Below are positions 15,829 to 25,123 of a stretch of DNA of 64,000 bases, one piece after another (position 1 is the stretch's first letter; each line of letters starts with the position of its first letter). The notes under the pieces are model-generated. The model was not told the DNA's origin. It searched no databases and saw only the letters and a program-made list of their open reading frames with translations. A program made the translations under genes and the position numbers. Source of the DNA: Streptococcus taonis (GTDB lineage Bacteria; Bacillota; Bacilli; Lactobacillales; Streptococcaceae); the NCBI RefSeq assembly GCF_029948085.1, contig NZ_JARZZP010000002.1, forward strand, positions 62,001 to 126,000. Reading direction: 5' to 3'.

Positions 15829-17145
15829 ATGTTAACATACGATTTAATTGTAATAGGATTTGGTAAGGCAGGTAAGACACTTGCTGGAAAACTAGCTTCA
15901 GCTGGTAAAAAGGTTGCCCTTATCGAACGTAGTAAGGCGATGTACGGCGGTACTTGTATCAATATCGGTTGTATCCCAACTAAAACCTTGTTAGTTGCTG
16001 CTGAAAAAGACTTGTCATTTGATGAGGTTATGGCAACAAAGAATACTGTTACTACACGCCTCAATGGTAAAAACTATGCTACTGTCGCAGGTACAGGCGT
16101 AGATATCTTTGATGCTGAAGCTCACTTTGTTTCTAATAAAGTCATCGAAATCCAAGCTGGTGACGAAAAACAAGAACTGACTGCTGAAACTATCGTCATC
16201 AACACTGGTGCTGTTTCAAACGTATTGCCAATCCCAGGCCTTGCTACAAGCAAGAATGTCTTTGACTCAACAGGTATCCAAAACTTGGACAAATTGCCTG
16301 AAAAACTTGGTGTCCTTGGTGGCGGAAATATCGGTCTTGAGTTTGCTGGTCTCTACAATAAACTCGGAAGCAAGGTAACAGTCTTAGATGCAATGGACAC
16401 TTTCTTACCTCGTGCAGAACCTTCCATCGCAGCTCTTGCTAAACAATACATGGAAGAAGACGGCATCGAATTACTTCAAAACATCCATACTACTGAAATC
16501 AAAAACGATGGTGACCAAGTTCTTGTTGTGACTGAAAATGAAACCTATCGTTTCGATGCCCTTCTCTATGCAACAGGACGTAAACCAAATGTTGAACCAC
16601 TTCAACTTGAAAATACAGATATTGAACTTACTGAACGTGGCGCTATTAAAGTAGACAAACATTGTCAAACAAACGTTCCTGGTGTCTTTGCAGTTGGAGA
16701 TGTCAACGGTGGCCTTCAATTTACTTACATTTCACTTGATGACTTCCGTGTTGTCTACAGCTACCTTGCTGGTGATGGCAGCTACACACTTGAAGACCGT
16801 CTCAATGTACCAAACACCATGTTTATCACACCAGCACTTTCACAAGTTGGTTTGACTGAAAGCCAAGCAGCTGATTTGAAACTTCCATACGCTGTTAAGG
16901 AAATCCCTGTCGCTGCTATGCCTCGTGGTCACGTAAACGGAGACCTTCGTGGAGCATTCAAAGCTATTGTCAACACTGAAACTAAAGAAATTCTAGGTGC
17001 AACTATCTTTTCAGAAGGATCACAAGAAATCATCAATATCATTACTGTTGCTATGGACAACAAAATCCCATACACTTACTTCACAAAACAAATCTTCACT
17101 CACCCAACCTTGGCTGAGAACTTGAATGACTTGTTTGCGATTTAA
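15829..17145 (+). CDS. har: Flavoprotein disulfide reductase, hypothiocyanous acid reductase-like
   Basis: A 438-residue FAD- and NAD(P)H-dependent pyridine nucleotide-disulfide oxidoreductase. The N-terminal FAD Rossmann motif is VIGFGKAGKTLAG, the redox-active pair is GGTCINIGCIP (CxxxxC), the second Rossmann motif is LGGGNIGLEFAG, and GVFAVGDV is the second FAD motif. The C-terminal dimerisation domain ends with a conserved HPTLAE. It resembles RclA and the pneumococcal enzyme that detoxifies hypothiocyanous acid, the oxidant made by lactoperoxidase in saliva. That role fits an oral streptococcus; glutathione or mercuric reductase are alternative family labels. Monocistronic, with its own terminator. 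Confidence 0.85.
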   Translation: MLTYDLIVIGFGKAGKTLAGKLASAGKKVALIERSKAMYGGTCINIGCIPTKTLLVAAEKDLSFDEVMATKNTVTTRLNGKNYATVAGTGVDIFDAEAHFVSNKVIEIQAGDEKQELTAETIVINTGAVSNVLPIPGLATSKNVFDSTGIQNLDKLPEKLGVLGGGNIGLEFAGLYNKLGSKVTVLDAMDTFLPRAEPSIAALAKQYMEEDGIELLQNIHTTEIKNDGDQVLVVTENETYRFDALLYATGRKPNVEPLQLENTDIELTERGAIKVDKHCQTNVPGVFAVGDVNGGLQFTYISLDDFRVVYSYLAGDGSYTLEDRLNVPNTMFITPALSQVGLTESQAADLKLPYAVKEIPVAAMPRGHVNGDLRGAFKAIVNTETKEILGATIFSEGSQEIINIITVAMDNKIPYTYFTKQIFTHPTLAENLNDLFAI

Positions 17146-17156
17146 GTTAATTCAGG

Positions 17157-17185
17157 CAGCCCTCCTTGGGCTGTTTTTCTTTTTC
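17157..17185 (+). terminator. Terminator after the flavoprotein reductase
   Basis: CAGCCC TCCTT GGGCTG stem-loop followed by TTTTTCTTTTT, 12 bases past the stop codon. Confidence 0.87.
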
Positions 17186-17217
17186 TAAAATCTCAAATCT
17201 GTCTTTTTCAGCTTTTA

Positions 17218-17232
17218 TGATATAATAGAAAC
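17218..17232 (+). promoter_or_regulatory. murT promoter, predicted leaderless
   Basis: Extended -10 TGATATAAT (17218-17226) ends six bases before the murT ATG, so the transcript should begin at or within a base of the A of ATG. No Shine-Dalgarno is present. Confidence 0.75.
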
Positions 17233-18576
17233 ATGAAATTAAAAACTACTTTTGGGCTCCTTGCTGGACGTTCTTCTCACTTTATTTTGAGTCGTCTCGG
17301 ACGTGGAAGTACGCTCCCAGGGAAACTTGCCCTCCAATTTGATAAAGATATTTTACAACATTTAGCAAAGAATTACGAGATTGTTGTGGTAACTGGAACC
17401 AATGGAAAAACCTTGACAACCGCTCTCACTGTCGGTATCCTAAAGGAAATTTATGGTCAAGTTTTAACTAATCCTAGTGGTGCCAACATGATAACAGGAA
17501 TCACGACTACTTTCTTGACTGCAAAATCTTCAAAAACTGGAAAAAATATTGCAGTTCTTGAAATCGACGAAGCTAGTCTCTCACATATCTGTGACTACAT
17601 CCATCCTAGTCTTTTCGTTATCACCAATATTTTCCGCGATCAGATGGACCGATACGGTGAGATCTATACGACCTATAACATGATTTTGGATGCTATTCGA
17701 AAAGTTCCTACTGCTACTGTTCTGCTAAACGGTGATAGTCCGCTTTTCTACAAGCCTGTAATTTCAAATCCTGTTCAGTATTTTGGTTTTGATCTAGAAA
17801 AAGGTCCAGCGCAACTTGCTCACTACAATACTGAAGGTATTCTCTGCCCTGAATGTCATAGCATTCTTAAGTACGAGCTCAATACCTATGCCAACTTGGG
17901 TGCCTACATCTGTGAAAATTGTGGATGCAAGCGTCCTAACTTGGATTACCGTCTGACAGAATTGGTTGAGTTAACAAACAATCGCTCTCGCTTTGTCATC
18001 GACGGCCAAGAATACGGTATTCAAATTGGCGGACTCTACAATATCTACAATGCTCTGGCTGCTGTCGCTATTGCCCGCTTCCTCGGAGCTGAGCCACAAC
18101 TAATCAAGCAAGGATTTGACAAGAGTCGCGCAGTTTTTGGACGACAAGAAACCTTCCATATCGGTGACAAAGAATGCACACTGGTTCTTATTAAAAATCC
18201 TGTTGGTGCTACCCAGGCCATCGAAATGATCAAACTAGCTCCTTACCCATTTAGTCTATCTGTTCTCCTCAATGCCAACTATGCAGACGGGATTGATACC
18301 AGCTGGATTTGGGATGCTGACTTTGAGCAAATTACTGATATGGACATTCCTGAAATCAATGCGGGTGGAGTTCGTCATTCTGAAATTGCTCGTCGTCTAC
18401 GTGTTACTGGCTATCCAGCCGATAAAATCACCGAAACAAACAGCTTGGAACAAGTTCTTAAAACGATTGAAGCTCAAGACTGCAAGCATGCCTATATCCT
18501 TGCGACATATACGGCTATGCTAGAATTCAGAGAACTACTGGCCAATCGTCAACTTGTTAGAAAGGAGATGAACTAA
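17233..18576 (+). CDS. murT: Lipid II isoglutaminyl synthase subunit MurT
   Basis: With GatD it amidates the alpha-carboxyl of D-glutamate in lipid II to D-isoglutamine, which is needed for efficient transpeptidation in pneumococcus. The 447-residue Mur-ligase-like protein has the P-loop [13 protein letters not shown] (about 53-65), the Mur middle domain, a four-cysteine zinc ribbon (CPEC and CENC, about 211-240), and the C-terminal DUF1727 domain. The stop overlaps the gatD start by one base (TAATG). The start has no ribosome binding site; the -10 lies six bases upstream, predicting a leaderless mRNA. Confidence 0.95.
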   Translation: MKLKTTFGLLAGRSSHFILSRLGRGSTLPGKLALQFDKDILQHLAKNYEIVVVTGTNGKTLTTALTVGILKEIYGQVLTNPSGANMITGITTTFLTAKSSKTGKNIAVLEIDEASLSHICDYIHPSLFVITNIFRDQMDRYGEIYTTYNMILDAIRKVPTATVLLNGDSPLFYKPVISNPVQYFGFDLEKGPAQLAHYNTEGILCPECHSILKYELNTYANLGAYICENCGCKRPNLDYRLTELVELTNNRSRFVIDGQEYGIQIGGLYNIYNALAAVAIARFLGAEPQLIKQGFDKSRAVFGRQETFHIGDKECTLVLIKNPVGATQAIEMIKLAPYPFSLSVLLNANYADGIDTSWIWDADFEQITDMDIPEINAGGVRHSEIARRLRVTGYPADKITETNSLEQVLKTIEAQDCKHAYILATYTAMLEFRELLANRQLVRKEMN

Positions 18577-19358
18577 TGGTTTATACTTCACTTTCCTCAA
18601 AAGACGGCAACTATCCATACCAGCTGAATATCGCTCACCTCTATGGCAACCTCATGAACACCTACGGAGATAATGGGAATATCCTCATGCTCAAGTACGT
18701 CGCTGAAAAGCTTTGGGCTCATGTGACAGTTGACATCGTTTCACTTCATGATGATTTCGATGAAAATCACTACGACATCGCCTTTTTCGGTGGCGGCCAG
18801 GACTTTGAACAGAGCATCATTGCTGGTGATTTGCCAGATAAAAAAGAGAGCATTGACAACTTTATCCAAAATGATGGGGTTGTTCTTGCTATCTGTGGTG
18901 GCTTCCAGCTATTAGGCCAATACTATATTGAAGCTTCCGGAAGACGCATCGAAGGTCTAGGTGTCATGGGACATTACACACTCAACCAAACCAATAACCG
19001 ATTCATCGGTGATATTAAGATTCACAATGAAGAATTCGATGAAACCTACTATGGATTTGAAAATCACCAAGGCCGCACCTTCCTCTCAGATGACCAAAAA
19101 CCGCTTGGCCAAGTTGTTTATGGAAATGGAAACAATGAAGAGAAGGTCGGTGAAGGTGTTCACTATAAAAATGTCTTTGGTTCCTACTTCCACGGACCTA
19201 TCCTCTCCCGAAATGCCAATCTCGCTTATCGCCTAGTAACTCTTGCCCTCAAAAAGAAATACGGTCAGGATCTTGTCCTTCCAGCTTACGAAGACATTCT
19301 CAGCCAAGAAATTGCTGAAGAATATGGCGATGTTAAGAGCAAAGCAGATTTTAACTAA
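18576..19358 (+). CDS. gatD: Lipid II isoglutaminyl synthase glutaminase subunit GatD
   Basis: A 260-residue class I glutamine amidotransferase that hydrolyses glutamine and passes ammonia to MurT. The CobB/CobQ-like fold is evident: [10 protein letters not shown], the nucleophile Cys about 107 in [11 protein letters not shown], and the catalytic His in the [11 protein letters not shown] segment. Translationally coupled to murT through TAATG with AAAGGAG upstream. Terminated by the hairpin at 19364-19399. Confidence 0.95.
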   Translation: MVYTSLSSKDGNYPYQLNIAHLYGNLMNTYGDNGNILMLKYVAEKLWAHVTVDIVSLHDDFDENHYDIAFFGGGQDFEQSIIAGDLPDKKESIDNFIQNDGVVLAICGGFQLLGQYYIEASGRRIEGLGVMGHYTLNQTNNRFIGDIKIHNEEFDETYYGFENHQGRTFLSDDQKPLGQVVYGNGNNEEKVGEGVHYKNVFGSYFHGPILSRNANLAYRLVTLALKKKYGQDLVLPAYEDILSQEIAEEYGDVKSKADFN

Positions 19359-19363
19359 TATTT

Positions 19364-19399
19364 AGATTCCAACTTGCTTCGGCTGTTGGAATTTTTTTA
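19364..19399 (+). terminator. murT-gatD terminator
   Basis: ATTCCAAC and GTTGGAAT arms around a GCTTCGGC-containing loop, followed by TTTTTTT. Confidence 0.88.
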
Positions 19400-19472
19400 C
19401 CTTCATTTCCCCTTCTCCCTTGCATTTTCTCCTAATTTTTGCAAAAATAGAGGGGTAGAAAGAAGGTAGCAT

Positions 19473-20555
19473 ATGTCTAAATTACAACAAATCTTAACTT
19501 ATCTTGAATCAGAAAAGCTAGACGTCGCTGTCGTGTCTGACCCCGTCACAATTAATTACCTCACTGGCTTTTACAGTGATCCCCACGAACGCCAGATGTT
19601 CCTCTTTGTCCTTGCAGATCAGGAACCGCTTCTCTTCGTTCCAGCACTTGAGGTTGAACGTGCGACTAGCACTGTCTCTTTCCCAGTAGTTGGCTACGTG
19701 GACTCTGAAAACCCTTGGAAGAAAATCCAAAACGCCTTGCCACAGCTTGATTTCAAACGTGTAGCAGTTGAGTTTGACAATCTCATCTTGACTAAATATC
19801 ACGGTTTGAAAACTGTCTTTGAAACTGCTGAATTTGAGAACTTGACTCCATTGATCCAACGCATGCGCTTGATCAAATCAGCAGACGAAGTGCAAAAGAT
19901 GATGGTTGCAGGTGTTTACGCCGACAAGTCTGTTAAAGTTGGTTTTGACAATATCTCTCTTGATAATACGGAAACTGATATCATTGCGCAAATCGATTTC
20001 GCTATGAAACGTGAAGGCTATGAAATGAGCTTTGATACCATGGTCTTGACTGGTGATAATGCTGCGAATCCACATGGTATTCCTGGAGCTAACAAGGTTG
20101 AAAACAATGCCCTTCTCCTCTTTGACCTCGGTGTGATGGTCAATGGTTATGCATCAGATATGACTCGTACAGTCGCTGTTGGTAAACCTGACCAGTTCAA
20201 GAAAGATATTTACAACTTGACTCTGGAAGCCCAACAAGCTGCCCTTGACTTTATCAAACCTGGTGTAACAGCTCATGAGGTTGACCGTGCAGCTCGTGAA
20301 GTGATCGAAAAAGCTGGCTATGGTGAGTACTTCAATCACCGTCTCGGTCATGGTATCGGTATGGATGTCCACGAATTCCCATCTATCATGGAAGGAAACG
20401 ACATGATTATCGAAGAAGGTATGTGCTTCTCAGTTGAGCCTGGTATCTATATCCCTGGTAAAGTCGGTGTCCGCATCGAAGACTGCGGTGTTGTAACCAA
20501 AGACGGCTTTGACCTCTTTACAAGTACCAGCAAAGATTTGCTTTACTTTGATTAA
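19473..20555 (+). CDS. pepQ: Xaa-Pro dipeptidase
   Basis: Cleaves dipeptides ending in proline in the cytoplasm, completing the use of imported peptides. The 360-residue protein has an N-terminal creatinase-like domain (about 1-125) and a C-terminal M24 pita-bread domain with metal ligands in LLFDLGVMVNGYASDMTRT (two Asp), HRLGHGIGMDVHE (His), SVEPGIY (Glu) and VRIEDCGVV (Glu). AGAAGG precedes the ATG. Monocistronic, ending in a shared terminator with the opposing acetyltransferase gene. Confidence 0.93.
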   Translation: MSKLQQILTYLESEKLDVAVVSDPVTINYLTGFYSDPHERQMFLFVLADQEPLLFVPALEVERATSTVSFPVVGYVDSENPWKKIQNALPQLDFKRVAVEFDNLILTKYHGLKTVFETAEFENLTPLIQRMRLIKSADEVQKMMVAGVYADKSVKVGFDNISLDNTETDIIAQIDFAMKREGYEMSFDTMVLTGDNAANPHGIPGANKVENNALLLFDLGVMVNGYASDMTRTVAVGKPDQFKKDIYNLTLEAQQAALDFIKPGVTAHEVDRAAREVIEKAGYGEYFNHRLGHGIGMDVHEFPSIMEGNDMIIEEGMCFSVEPGIYIPGKVGVRIEDCGVVTKDGFDLFTSTSKDLLYFD

Positions 20556-20570
20556 AAAATATTTTATAAA

Positions 20571-20607
20571 AAATAAGATGGAAAAGCTTAACTTTCCATC
20601 TTATTTT
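20571..20607. terminator. Bidirectional terminator between pepQ and the GNAT gene
   Basis: Fourteen-bp arms AAATAAGATGGAAA and TTTCCATCTTATTT around an eight-base loop, followed by T-runs on both strands. It overlaps the stop codon of the opposing gene. Confidence 0.88.
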
Positions 20608-21155
20608 TTGATTTGATAATAAATTTTATCAGCTATATAACCTTTTCGTTCAACTGCATTTGGGATCGTCTTCCAACAAGTCATACCCGCCTTTTCCATA
20701 ACACGACCAGATGCTGGGTTTAGACTTACATAGCAAGCATCAACCTCTTCAAATCCAATCTCATCTAGACAGTATGATAAAACTGCCTTCAAGGCTTCTG
20801 TCATGAGTCCTCGTCCCCAGTAGTCCATCCCTAAGATATATCCAATCTCACAGCTAGAGTTTTCTTCATCCACACTGACCAGACTAATATCTCCAATGAC
20901 ATATTCTGGATTTTCTTTGAGACTAATGGCCCATTTGTAGTAATTTGGATTGTCATAGGATGCTACCCAAGTTCTTATTGAGTTCTTTGTAAAATCAACA
21001 TTTGGATGAGGATCCCAAGTAACATAGGTTAGATTATCTAGACTAGAAGCCCAATTTTCAAACATGGCTTGAGCATCAGTTTCACAAATCTCCTCAATAT
21101 CAAACGTTCTGTCTCTATAGTTTGTGTACCTAGTGCTTTCATAATCGTAGCTCAC
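20601..21155 (-). CDS. GNAT acetyltransferase, RimJ/RimL type
   Basis: A 184-residue acetyltransferase with the RimJ/RimL-type pattern: RTFDIEEICETDAQAMFENW at the N-terminus, CEIGYILGMDYWGRGLMTEA (acetyl-CoA loop, about residues 94-113), and ASGRVMEKAGM near the C-terminus. The only in-frame start with sensible length is GTG at 21155; in-frame stops lie directly upstream. The GTG lies inside a unit of the hairpin-spacer repeat family and the Shine-Dalgarno is weak. Substrate unknown; small amines or ribosomal proteins are options. Confidence 0.82.
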   Translation of the reverse strand: MSYDYESTRYTNYRDRTFDIEEICETDAQAMFENWASSLDNLTYVTWDPHPNVDFTKNSIRTWVASYDNPNYYKWAISLKENPEYVIGDISLVSVDEENSSCEIGYILGMDYWGRGLMTEALKAVLSYCLDEIGFEEVDACYVSLNPASGRVMEKAGMTCWKTIPNAVERKGYIADKIYYQIKK

Positions 21156-21159
21156 TTTC

Positions 21160-21249
21160 TAATTTCAAGGTAAGAAGGTAAAAAGGTCCCCCGGACCTGC
21201 CTCGTTCTCCTGTTTCAAGACTCGGGGTAAAAACCTCCACTGGAGATTT
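21160..21249 (-). repeat. Tandem terminators after nadE (hairpin-spacer repeat family)
   Basis: Two strong hairpins read on the minus strand: GTAAAAATCTCC AGT GGAGGTTTTTAC (about 21225-21250), then AGGTCC GGG GGACC followed by TTTTT (about 21188-21204). Between them lies CCGAGTCTTGAAACAGGAG AACGAG, which resembles the spacer of the array after rpsR (CACGAGCATAGAAATGTGAA AGCGAG). The second hairpin has the same core as the type A hairpins at 49441-49812. Confidence 0.75.
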
Positions 21250-22074
21250 TTACTCCCAAAACTTATCAAACACTGTGATTGGTAGGTGGCGTTTGTGTTG
21301 GCCTTTATACCACCATTTTTCAATGGTTGCTTGGGCTTCTTGGCTTACTTGCTTACCTTCGAGGTAATCATCGATTTCATTGTAAGTGACTCCCAAGGCT
21401 ACTTCATCTGTCAATCCTGGTTTCTCTTCTTCTAGGTCTGCGATTGGTACTTTCTCATAGAGGGCTGGATCAGCTCCAAGTTCCTGCAAGAGTTGTTTTC
21501 CTTGACGTTTATTGAGGCGATAGAGTGGGAGAATATCTGCACCACCGTCACCAAACTTGGTAAAGAAACCTGTGATATTTTCCGCAGCATGGTCTGTCCC
21601 GATAACAGCTCCGCTATGGGCACCCGCAATGGCATATTGGGCAATCATACGACTACGAGCCTTGATATTTCCCTTGTTAAAATCGGAAACTGCACTCCCT
21701 GTTGCTTCAACAGCTGCGGCCATAGCATCAGCAGACTCCTTGATATTAACGACCAAGCTCACATCTGGCTGGATAAAAGCTAGGGCTTTTTGAGCATCAT
21801 CCTCGTCAGCTTGCACTCCATAAGGGAGGCGAACAGCGATAAATTTATAACTATCATCACCTGTTTCTGCTCGCATTTCTTCCATGGCTAATTGAGCCAA
21901 GCGTCCTGCCAAGGTCGAGTCCTGTCCCCCAGAAATTCCTAAGACAAATGTCTTTAAAAAAGGATGTTTTTTCAAGTATCTTTTCAAAAAGTCAATCGAA
22001 CGACGGATTTCTTCCTGGGCATCAATCACTGGTTTTACACCTAGTTGCTGGATAATGGTCTCTTGCAAACTCAT
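21250..22074 (-). CDS. nadE: NAD synthetase, ammonia-dependent
   Basis: Final step of NAD synthesis: nicotinate adenine dinucleotide plus ammonia plus ATP to NAD. The 274-residue protein has the PP-loop [14 protein letters not shown] (about 44-57), [20 protein letters not shown], and [14 protein letters not shown]. There is no glutaminase domain, so free ammonia is used. It overlaps pncB by four bases (ATGA). Confidence 0.96.
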   Translation of the reverse strand: MSLQETIIQQLGVKPVIDAQEEIRRSIDFLKRYLKKHPFLKTFVLGISGGQDSTLAGRLAQLAMEEMRAETGDDSYKFIAVRLPYGVQADEDDAQKALAFIQPDVSLVVNIKESADAMAAAVEATGSAVSDFNKGNIKARSRMIAQYAIAGAHSGAVIGTDHAAENITGFFTKFGDGGADILPLYRLNKRQGKQLLQELGADPALYEKVPIADLEEEKPGLTDEVALGVTYNEIDDYLEGKQVSQEAQATIEKWWYKGQHKRHLPITVFDKFWE

Positions 22075-23531
22075 TCTTCTTCTCCTTCACCTAGAGCTTC
22101 CTTACGCATCTTATCAATCAAGTCCATCTTGTCTTGCCATACATCACGAGCCAAGTCTACAGGGTAATGTTGTGGGTTCAGGACACGTTTATATTCATCC
22201 CAAAGTTTATCAAATTCCTTACGAGCATAGGCTTGGATTTCAGGCAGGGTTGGCAAGTTATAGACCAGTTTACCATCCTTAAAAATATCAACCAAGAGTG
22301 GAACGGCATCAAAATTGCGGACAGTTTTCTTGATGTAAGTATAGGTTGGATGGAACATCTTGATTTCAGTCATACTAGTAACATCTACACCATCGTAAGT
22401 AATGTAGTCACCTTCTGACTTCCCTTTTTCACGACTGGTGATGCGCCAAACTTGTTTCTTACCTGGAGTTGAAACCTTCTCCGCATTGTTTGAAAGTTTA
22501 ATGGTATTGCGCATGTGACCATTCTCATCTTCAATAGCAACAACCTTATAAACTGCTCCTAGAGCTGGTTGGTCATAGGCTGTGATGAGCTTAGTCCCGA
22601 CACCCCAAACATCAATCTTAGCCTTCTGCATCTTGAGGTTAAGGATAGTATTTTCATCAAGATCATTGGATGCATAAATCTTAGCATCCGTAAATCCTGC
22701 CTCATCCAGTTGTTGACGAACTTTTTTAGAAATATAGGCGATATCTCCAGAGTCAATACGGACACCAAGGAAATTAATCTTATCACCAAGTTCACGCGCA
22801 ACCTGAATCGCTGCTGGAACACCGATACGAAGAGTATCATAGGTATCCACTAGGAATACACAGTTTTTGTGAGTTGAGGCATAAGCCTTGAAAGCCTGAT
22901 AATCATTGCCATAGACTTGTACCAAGGCGTGAGCATGAGTCCCTAGAACAGGAATACCAAAGAGCTTACCTGCGCGTACATTACTAGTTCCATTGGCACC
23001 ACCAATAACAGCCGCACGAGTCCCCCAGATAGCTGCATCCATTTCTTGAGCACGACGTGTACCGAACTCCATCAAAGGCTCATCTTCAATGACTGAACGA
23101 ATACGAGCAGCCTTAGTCGCAATCAAGGTTTGAAAGTTGACGATGTTCAAGAGTGCTGTTTCAACTAATTGGCACTGAGCCAAAGGTCCCTCCACTTGAA
23201 CGATTGGTTCATTAGCAAAGACCAAATCCCCTTCTTGAGCAGAACGTACAGTCAATTCCAACTTGAGATTACGGAGATATTCCAAGAAAGCACCATGATA
23301 ACCAAGTGATTCCAAATAAGCAATATCGCTCTCAGAAAAGCGCAGGTTTTCTAAGTAGTTCACAATTCGTTCCAAACCTGCAAATACAGCATAACCGTTT
23401 TTGAAAGGTTGTTGGCGGAAATAAACTTCAAAAACCGCTTTCTTGTTATGAATCCCTTGGTCGAAATAAACCTGCATCATGTTAATCTGATACAAATCTG
23501 TGTGCAAAGTTAAACTGTCATCTGGGTACAT
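22071..23531 (-). CDS. pncB: Nicotinate phosphoribosyltransferase
   Basis: Converts nicotinate and PRPP to nicotinate mononucleotide with ATP, the entry step of NAD salvage. The 486-residue protein begins with [18 protein letters not shown], typical for the bacterial family. Further markers are [24 protein letters not shown] and GVRIDSGD. First gene of pncB-nadE. An extended -10 TGTTATAAT lies about 70 bases upstream. Confidence 0.95.
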   Translation of the reverse strand: MYPDDSLTLHTDLYQINMMQVYFDQGIHNKKAVFEVYFRQQPFKNGYAVFAGLERIVNYLENLRFSESDIAYLESLGYHGAFLEYLRNLKLELTVRSAQEGDLVFANEPIVQVEGPLAQCQLVETALLNIVNFQTLIATKAARIRSVIEDEPLMEFGTRRAQEMDAAIWGTRAAVIGGANGTSNVRAGKLFGIPVLGTHAHALVQVYGNDYQAFKAYASTHKNCVFLVDTYDTLRIGVPAAIQVARELGDKINFLGVRIDSGDIAYISKKVRQQLDEAGFTDAKIYASNDLDENTILNLKMQKAKIDVWGVGTKLITAYDQPALGAVYKVVAIEDENGHMRNTIKLSNNAEKVSTPGKKQVWRITSREKGKSEGDYITYDGVDVTSMTEIKMFHPTYTYIKKTVRNFDAVPLLVDIFKDGKLVYNLPTLPEIQAYARKEFDKLWDEYKRVLNPQHYPVDLARDVWQDKMDLIDKMRKEALGEGEEE

Positions 23532-23597
23532 ATACTATCCTTCTTCCCTATTTGTAAAAAGATGAAAATATTTCTTCTTTTCTCATAAATTAGTACT

Positions 23598-23606
23598 ATT
23601 ATAACA
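23598..23606 (-). promoter_or_regulatory. pncB extended -10 promoter
   Basis: Minus-strand TGTTATAAT (23598-23606); no clear -35. The leader is about 60 nt. Confidence 0.55.
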
Positions 23607-23638
23607 CATTTTAGCTGGATTGAGAAAAGAGTAACAAG

Positions 23639-24127
23639 CTATTCTCCACTCTCCAGTTCATCCATGTCTTGCTCAAATTTTTTCTGAGCCCATTCGCCAT
23701 AGCTCTTCAGACCGAGATTGCCAATAAAAACCCAAGGAAGGTAAATAACATAAGTAATTGCCCAAGCAGACAAGTATTTAACGTTCAGAGGATTGTGCTG
23801 ATAAATTTCGATATTGAATTGATAATTCTGCAACATCAAAAGAGTCGTAATAGCGAGAGTTACCAGCAAACACCCTATAATTGTAAAATGAAAACGACTA
23901 TAGTAGTTCACACCCAAATCTCGAGCACGGCCGAAAAAGTAAGAAGTTCCAATAATGATAATGATGAGAATCATTCTCGGATTAAAAAGACTTGGTGCTA
24001 ATACTGTAATCATATAAGATAAAAGCAAGAAAGCTATAGAGATATAGAAACTTTCTGCCCCTGCTTTATTCATCAGTTGTTCTTCCCTTTCGTCTAGTAA
24101 TTGATAATAATAAAATCTATTTTTCAT
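23639..24127 (-). CDS. Small integral membrane protein paired with an HTH regulator
   Basis: A 162-residue protein with four predicted membrane helices (about 27-45, 48-66, 80-100, 115-140) and charged ends. It matches a widespread Firmicute arrangement of a membrane protein of unknown function (DUF6773-like) following a small XRE-type regulator, whose gene it overlaps by 11 bases. RBS GGAGGAAG lies within the regulator gene. No enzymatic motif. Possibly a membrane-anchored sensor or antirepressor partner. Confidence 0.7.
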   Translation of the reverse strand: MKNRFYYYQLLDEREEQLMNKAGAESFYISIAFLLLSYMITVLAPSLFNPRMILIIIIIGTSYFFGRARDLGVNYYSRFHFTIIGCLLVTLAITTLLMLQNYQFNIEIYQHNPLNVKYLSAWAITYVIYLPWVFIGNLGLKSYGEWAQKKFEQDMDELESGE

Positions 24128-24326
24128 CTTCTTCCTCCCAAAATAGTTGATCTAGAGTTTTCCCTAAGCATCTGCAAATGGATTGGCAAAGTGAAAGCGA
24201 AGGATTGTACTTTCCAGCTTCTATCAAGCCGATAGTCTGGCGCGTAACCCCTACAGCTTCTGCCAAGTCACCTTGTGTCATATCAAGCTCTACTCGAGCG
24301 AGTTTTAATTTTAAATTCTTAGCCAC
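24117..24326 (-). CDS. Small XRE-family transcription regulator
   Basis: A 69-residue protein that is almost entirely one helix-turn-helix domain: LARVELDMTQGDLAEAVGVT, then RQTIGLIEAGKYNPSLSLCQ, the YozG/PlcR-like short Cro/CI type found upstream of membrane protein genes. AGGAGGAGG precedes the ATG. A dyad TTGCAT-A-ATGTAA overlapping its -35 suggests autoregulation. Co-transcribed with the membrane protein at 23639-24127. Confidence 0.88.
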   Translation of the reverse strand: MAKNLKLKLARVELDMTQGDLAEAVGVTRQTIGLIEAGKYNPSLSLCQSICRCLGKTLDQLFWEEEDEK

Positions 24327-24376
24327 TTCTTACCTCCTCCTTAATTTTAAAAGTCGCGCTTCTTTTTTCAACTTTA

Positions 24377-24404
24377 TTATATCATATATTTTACATTATG
24401 CAAT
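24377..24404 (-). promoter_or_regulatory. Promoter and dyad operator of the XRE regulator operon
   Basis: -35 TTGCAT (24399-24404), 16-bp spacer, -10 TATAAT with TGA extension (24377-24382). The -35 is half of TTGCATAATGTAA (24392-24404), an imperfect palindrome suited to a dimeric repressor. Confidence 0.6.
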
Positions 24405-24475
24405 ATATATCTTTCTTTTTGTGCGATTTTTTTAACAAAAATTCCCTACCAGCTAAATGATAGAGAGTTTTCCAC

Positions 24476-25072
24476 TTATTCAAATTTTTTCAAAACATCT
24501 ACGACATCGCTTCTGTGTTTGACTTGATAGGCTTTGATACCTAAACTTTCAGCCATATTAGTATTATCTTTAACATCATCCAGAAAAATACAATTTTCTG
24601 GATCCAACTGATATTTACGGAGAATTTCTTCAAACATCTTTGGATCTGGTTTGATGATCTTGATATCACAGGAAAGGACGAAACCATCTAAGATTCCATT
24701 TAAAGGAGATAGTTGGTCTTTCAATAATTCATAAAAAACTGGCGATGTATTAGATAGAACAAAAATACGATAACCTTTTTCCTTTAAACGTGCAAGCAGC
24801 GGAAAGACTTCCGTGTAAATATCGATATAGGCTGGCCAATTCCAAATCACTTCTTCGACCTTTTCCCGATAACAATCCCCTAATAAAGAAAGAACCTTAT
24901 CAACCAGTTCTTCCCGAGTCAAAGTCCCTAAGTCTAATCTTTCCCAGAGCCCCGACTGGAAAATAGACTTGTCTAAGATCAGATAATCTTTCTGAGTTTT
25001 AGCTACAGCTTTCAAAATCTTATCCTTGTTCCATTCCAGTAGAACATTACCCATATCTAGTATGATATCCAT
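24476..25072 (-). CDS. HAD-superfamily phosphatase (YihX-like)
   Basis: A cytoplasmic HAD hydrolase of subfamily IA. Motif I is IILDMGNVLLEW (DxGN rather than DxD, as in the YihX sugar-phosphatase group), motif II is IFVLSNTSP, motif III the Lys in KIIKPDPKMFE, and motif IV CIFLDDVKDN. Substrate not predictable; sugar phosphates are likely. Start chosen at MDIILDMGN (25072, GGAG eight bases upstream), giving 198 residues. An alternative ATG at 25123 directly abuts the upstream acetyltransferase stop and would add 17 residues. Confidence 0.85.
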   Translation of the reverse strand: MDIILDMGNVLLEWNKDKILKAVAKTQKDYLILDKSIFQSGLWERLDLGTLTREELVDKVLSLLGDCYREKVEEVIWNWPAYIDIYTEVFPLLARLKEKGYRIFVLSNTSPVFYELLKDQLSPLNGILDGFVLSCDIKIIKPDPKMFEEILRKYQLDPENCIFLDDVKDNTNMAESLGIKAYQVKHRSDVVDVLKKFE

Positions 25073-25123
25073 TAAGCCAACTCCATTATGATGTGTCGAT
25101 TTCTTCGATCGTTCATTTTCCAT

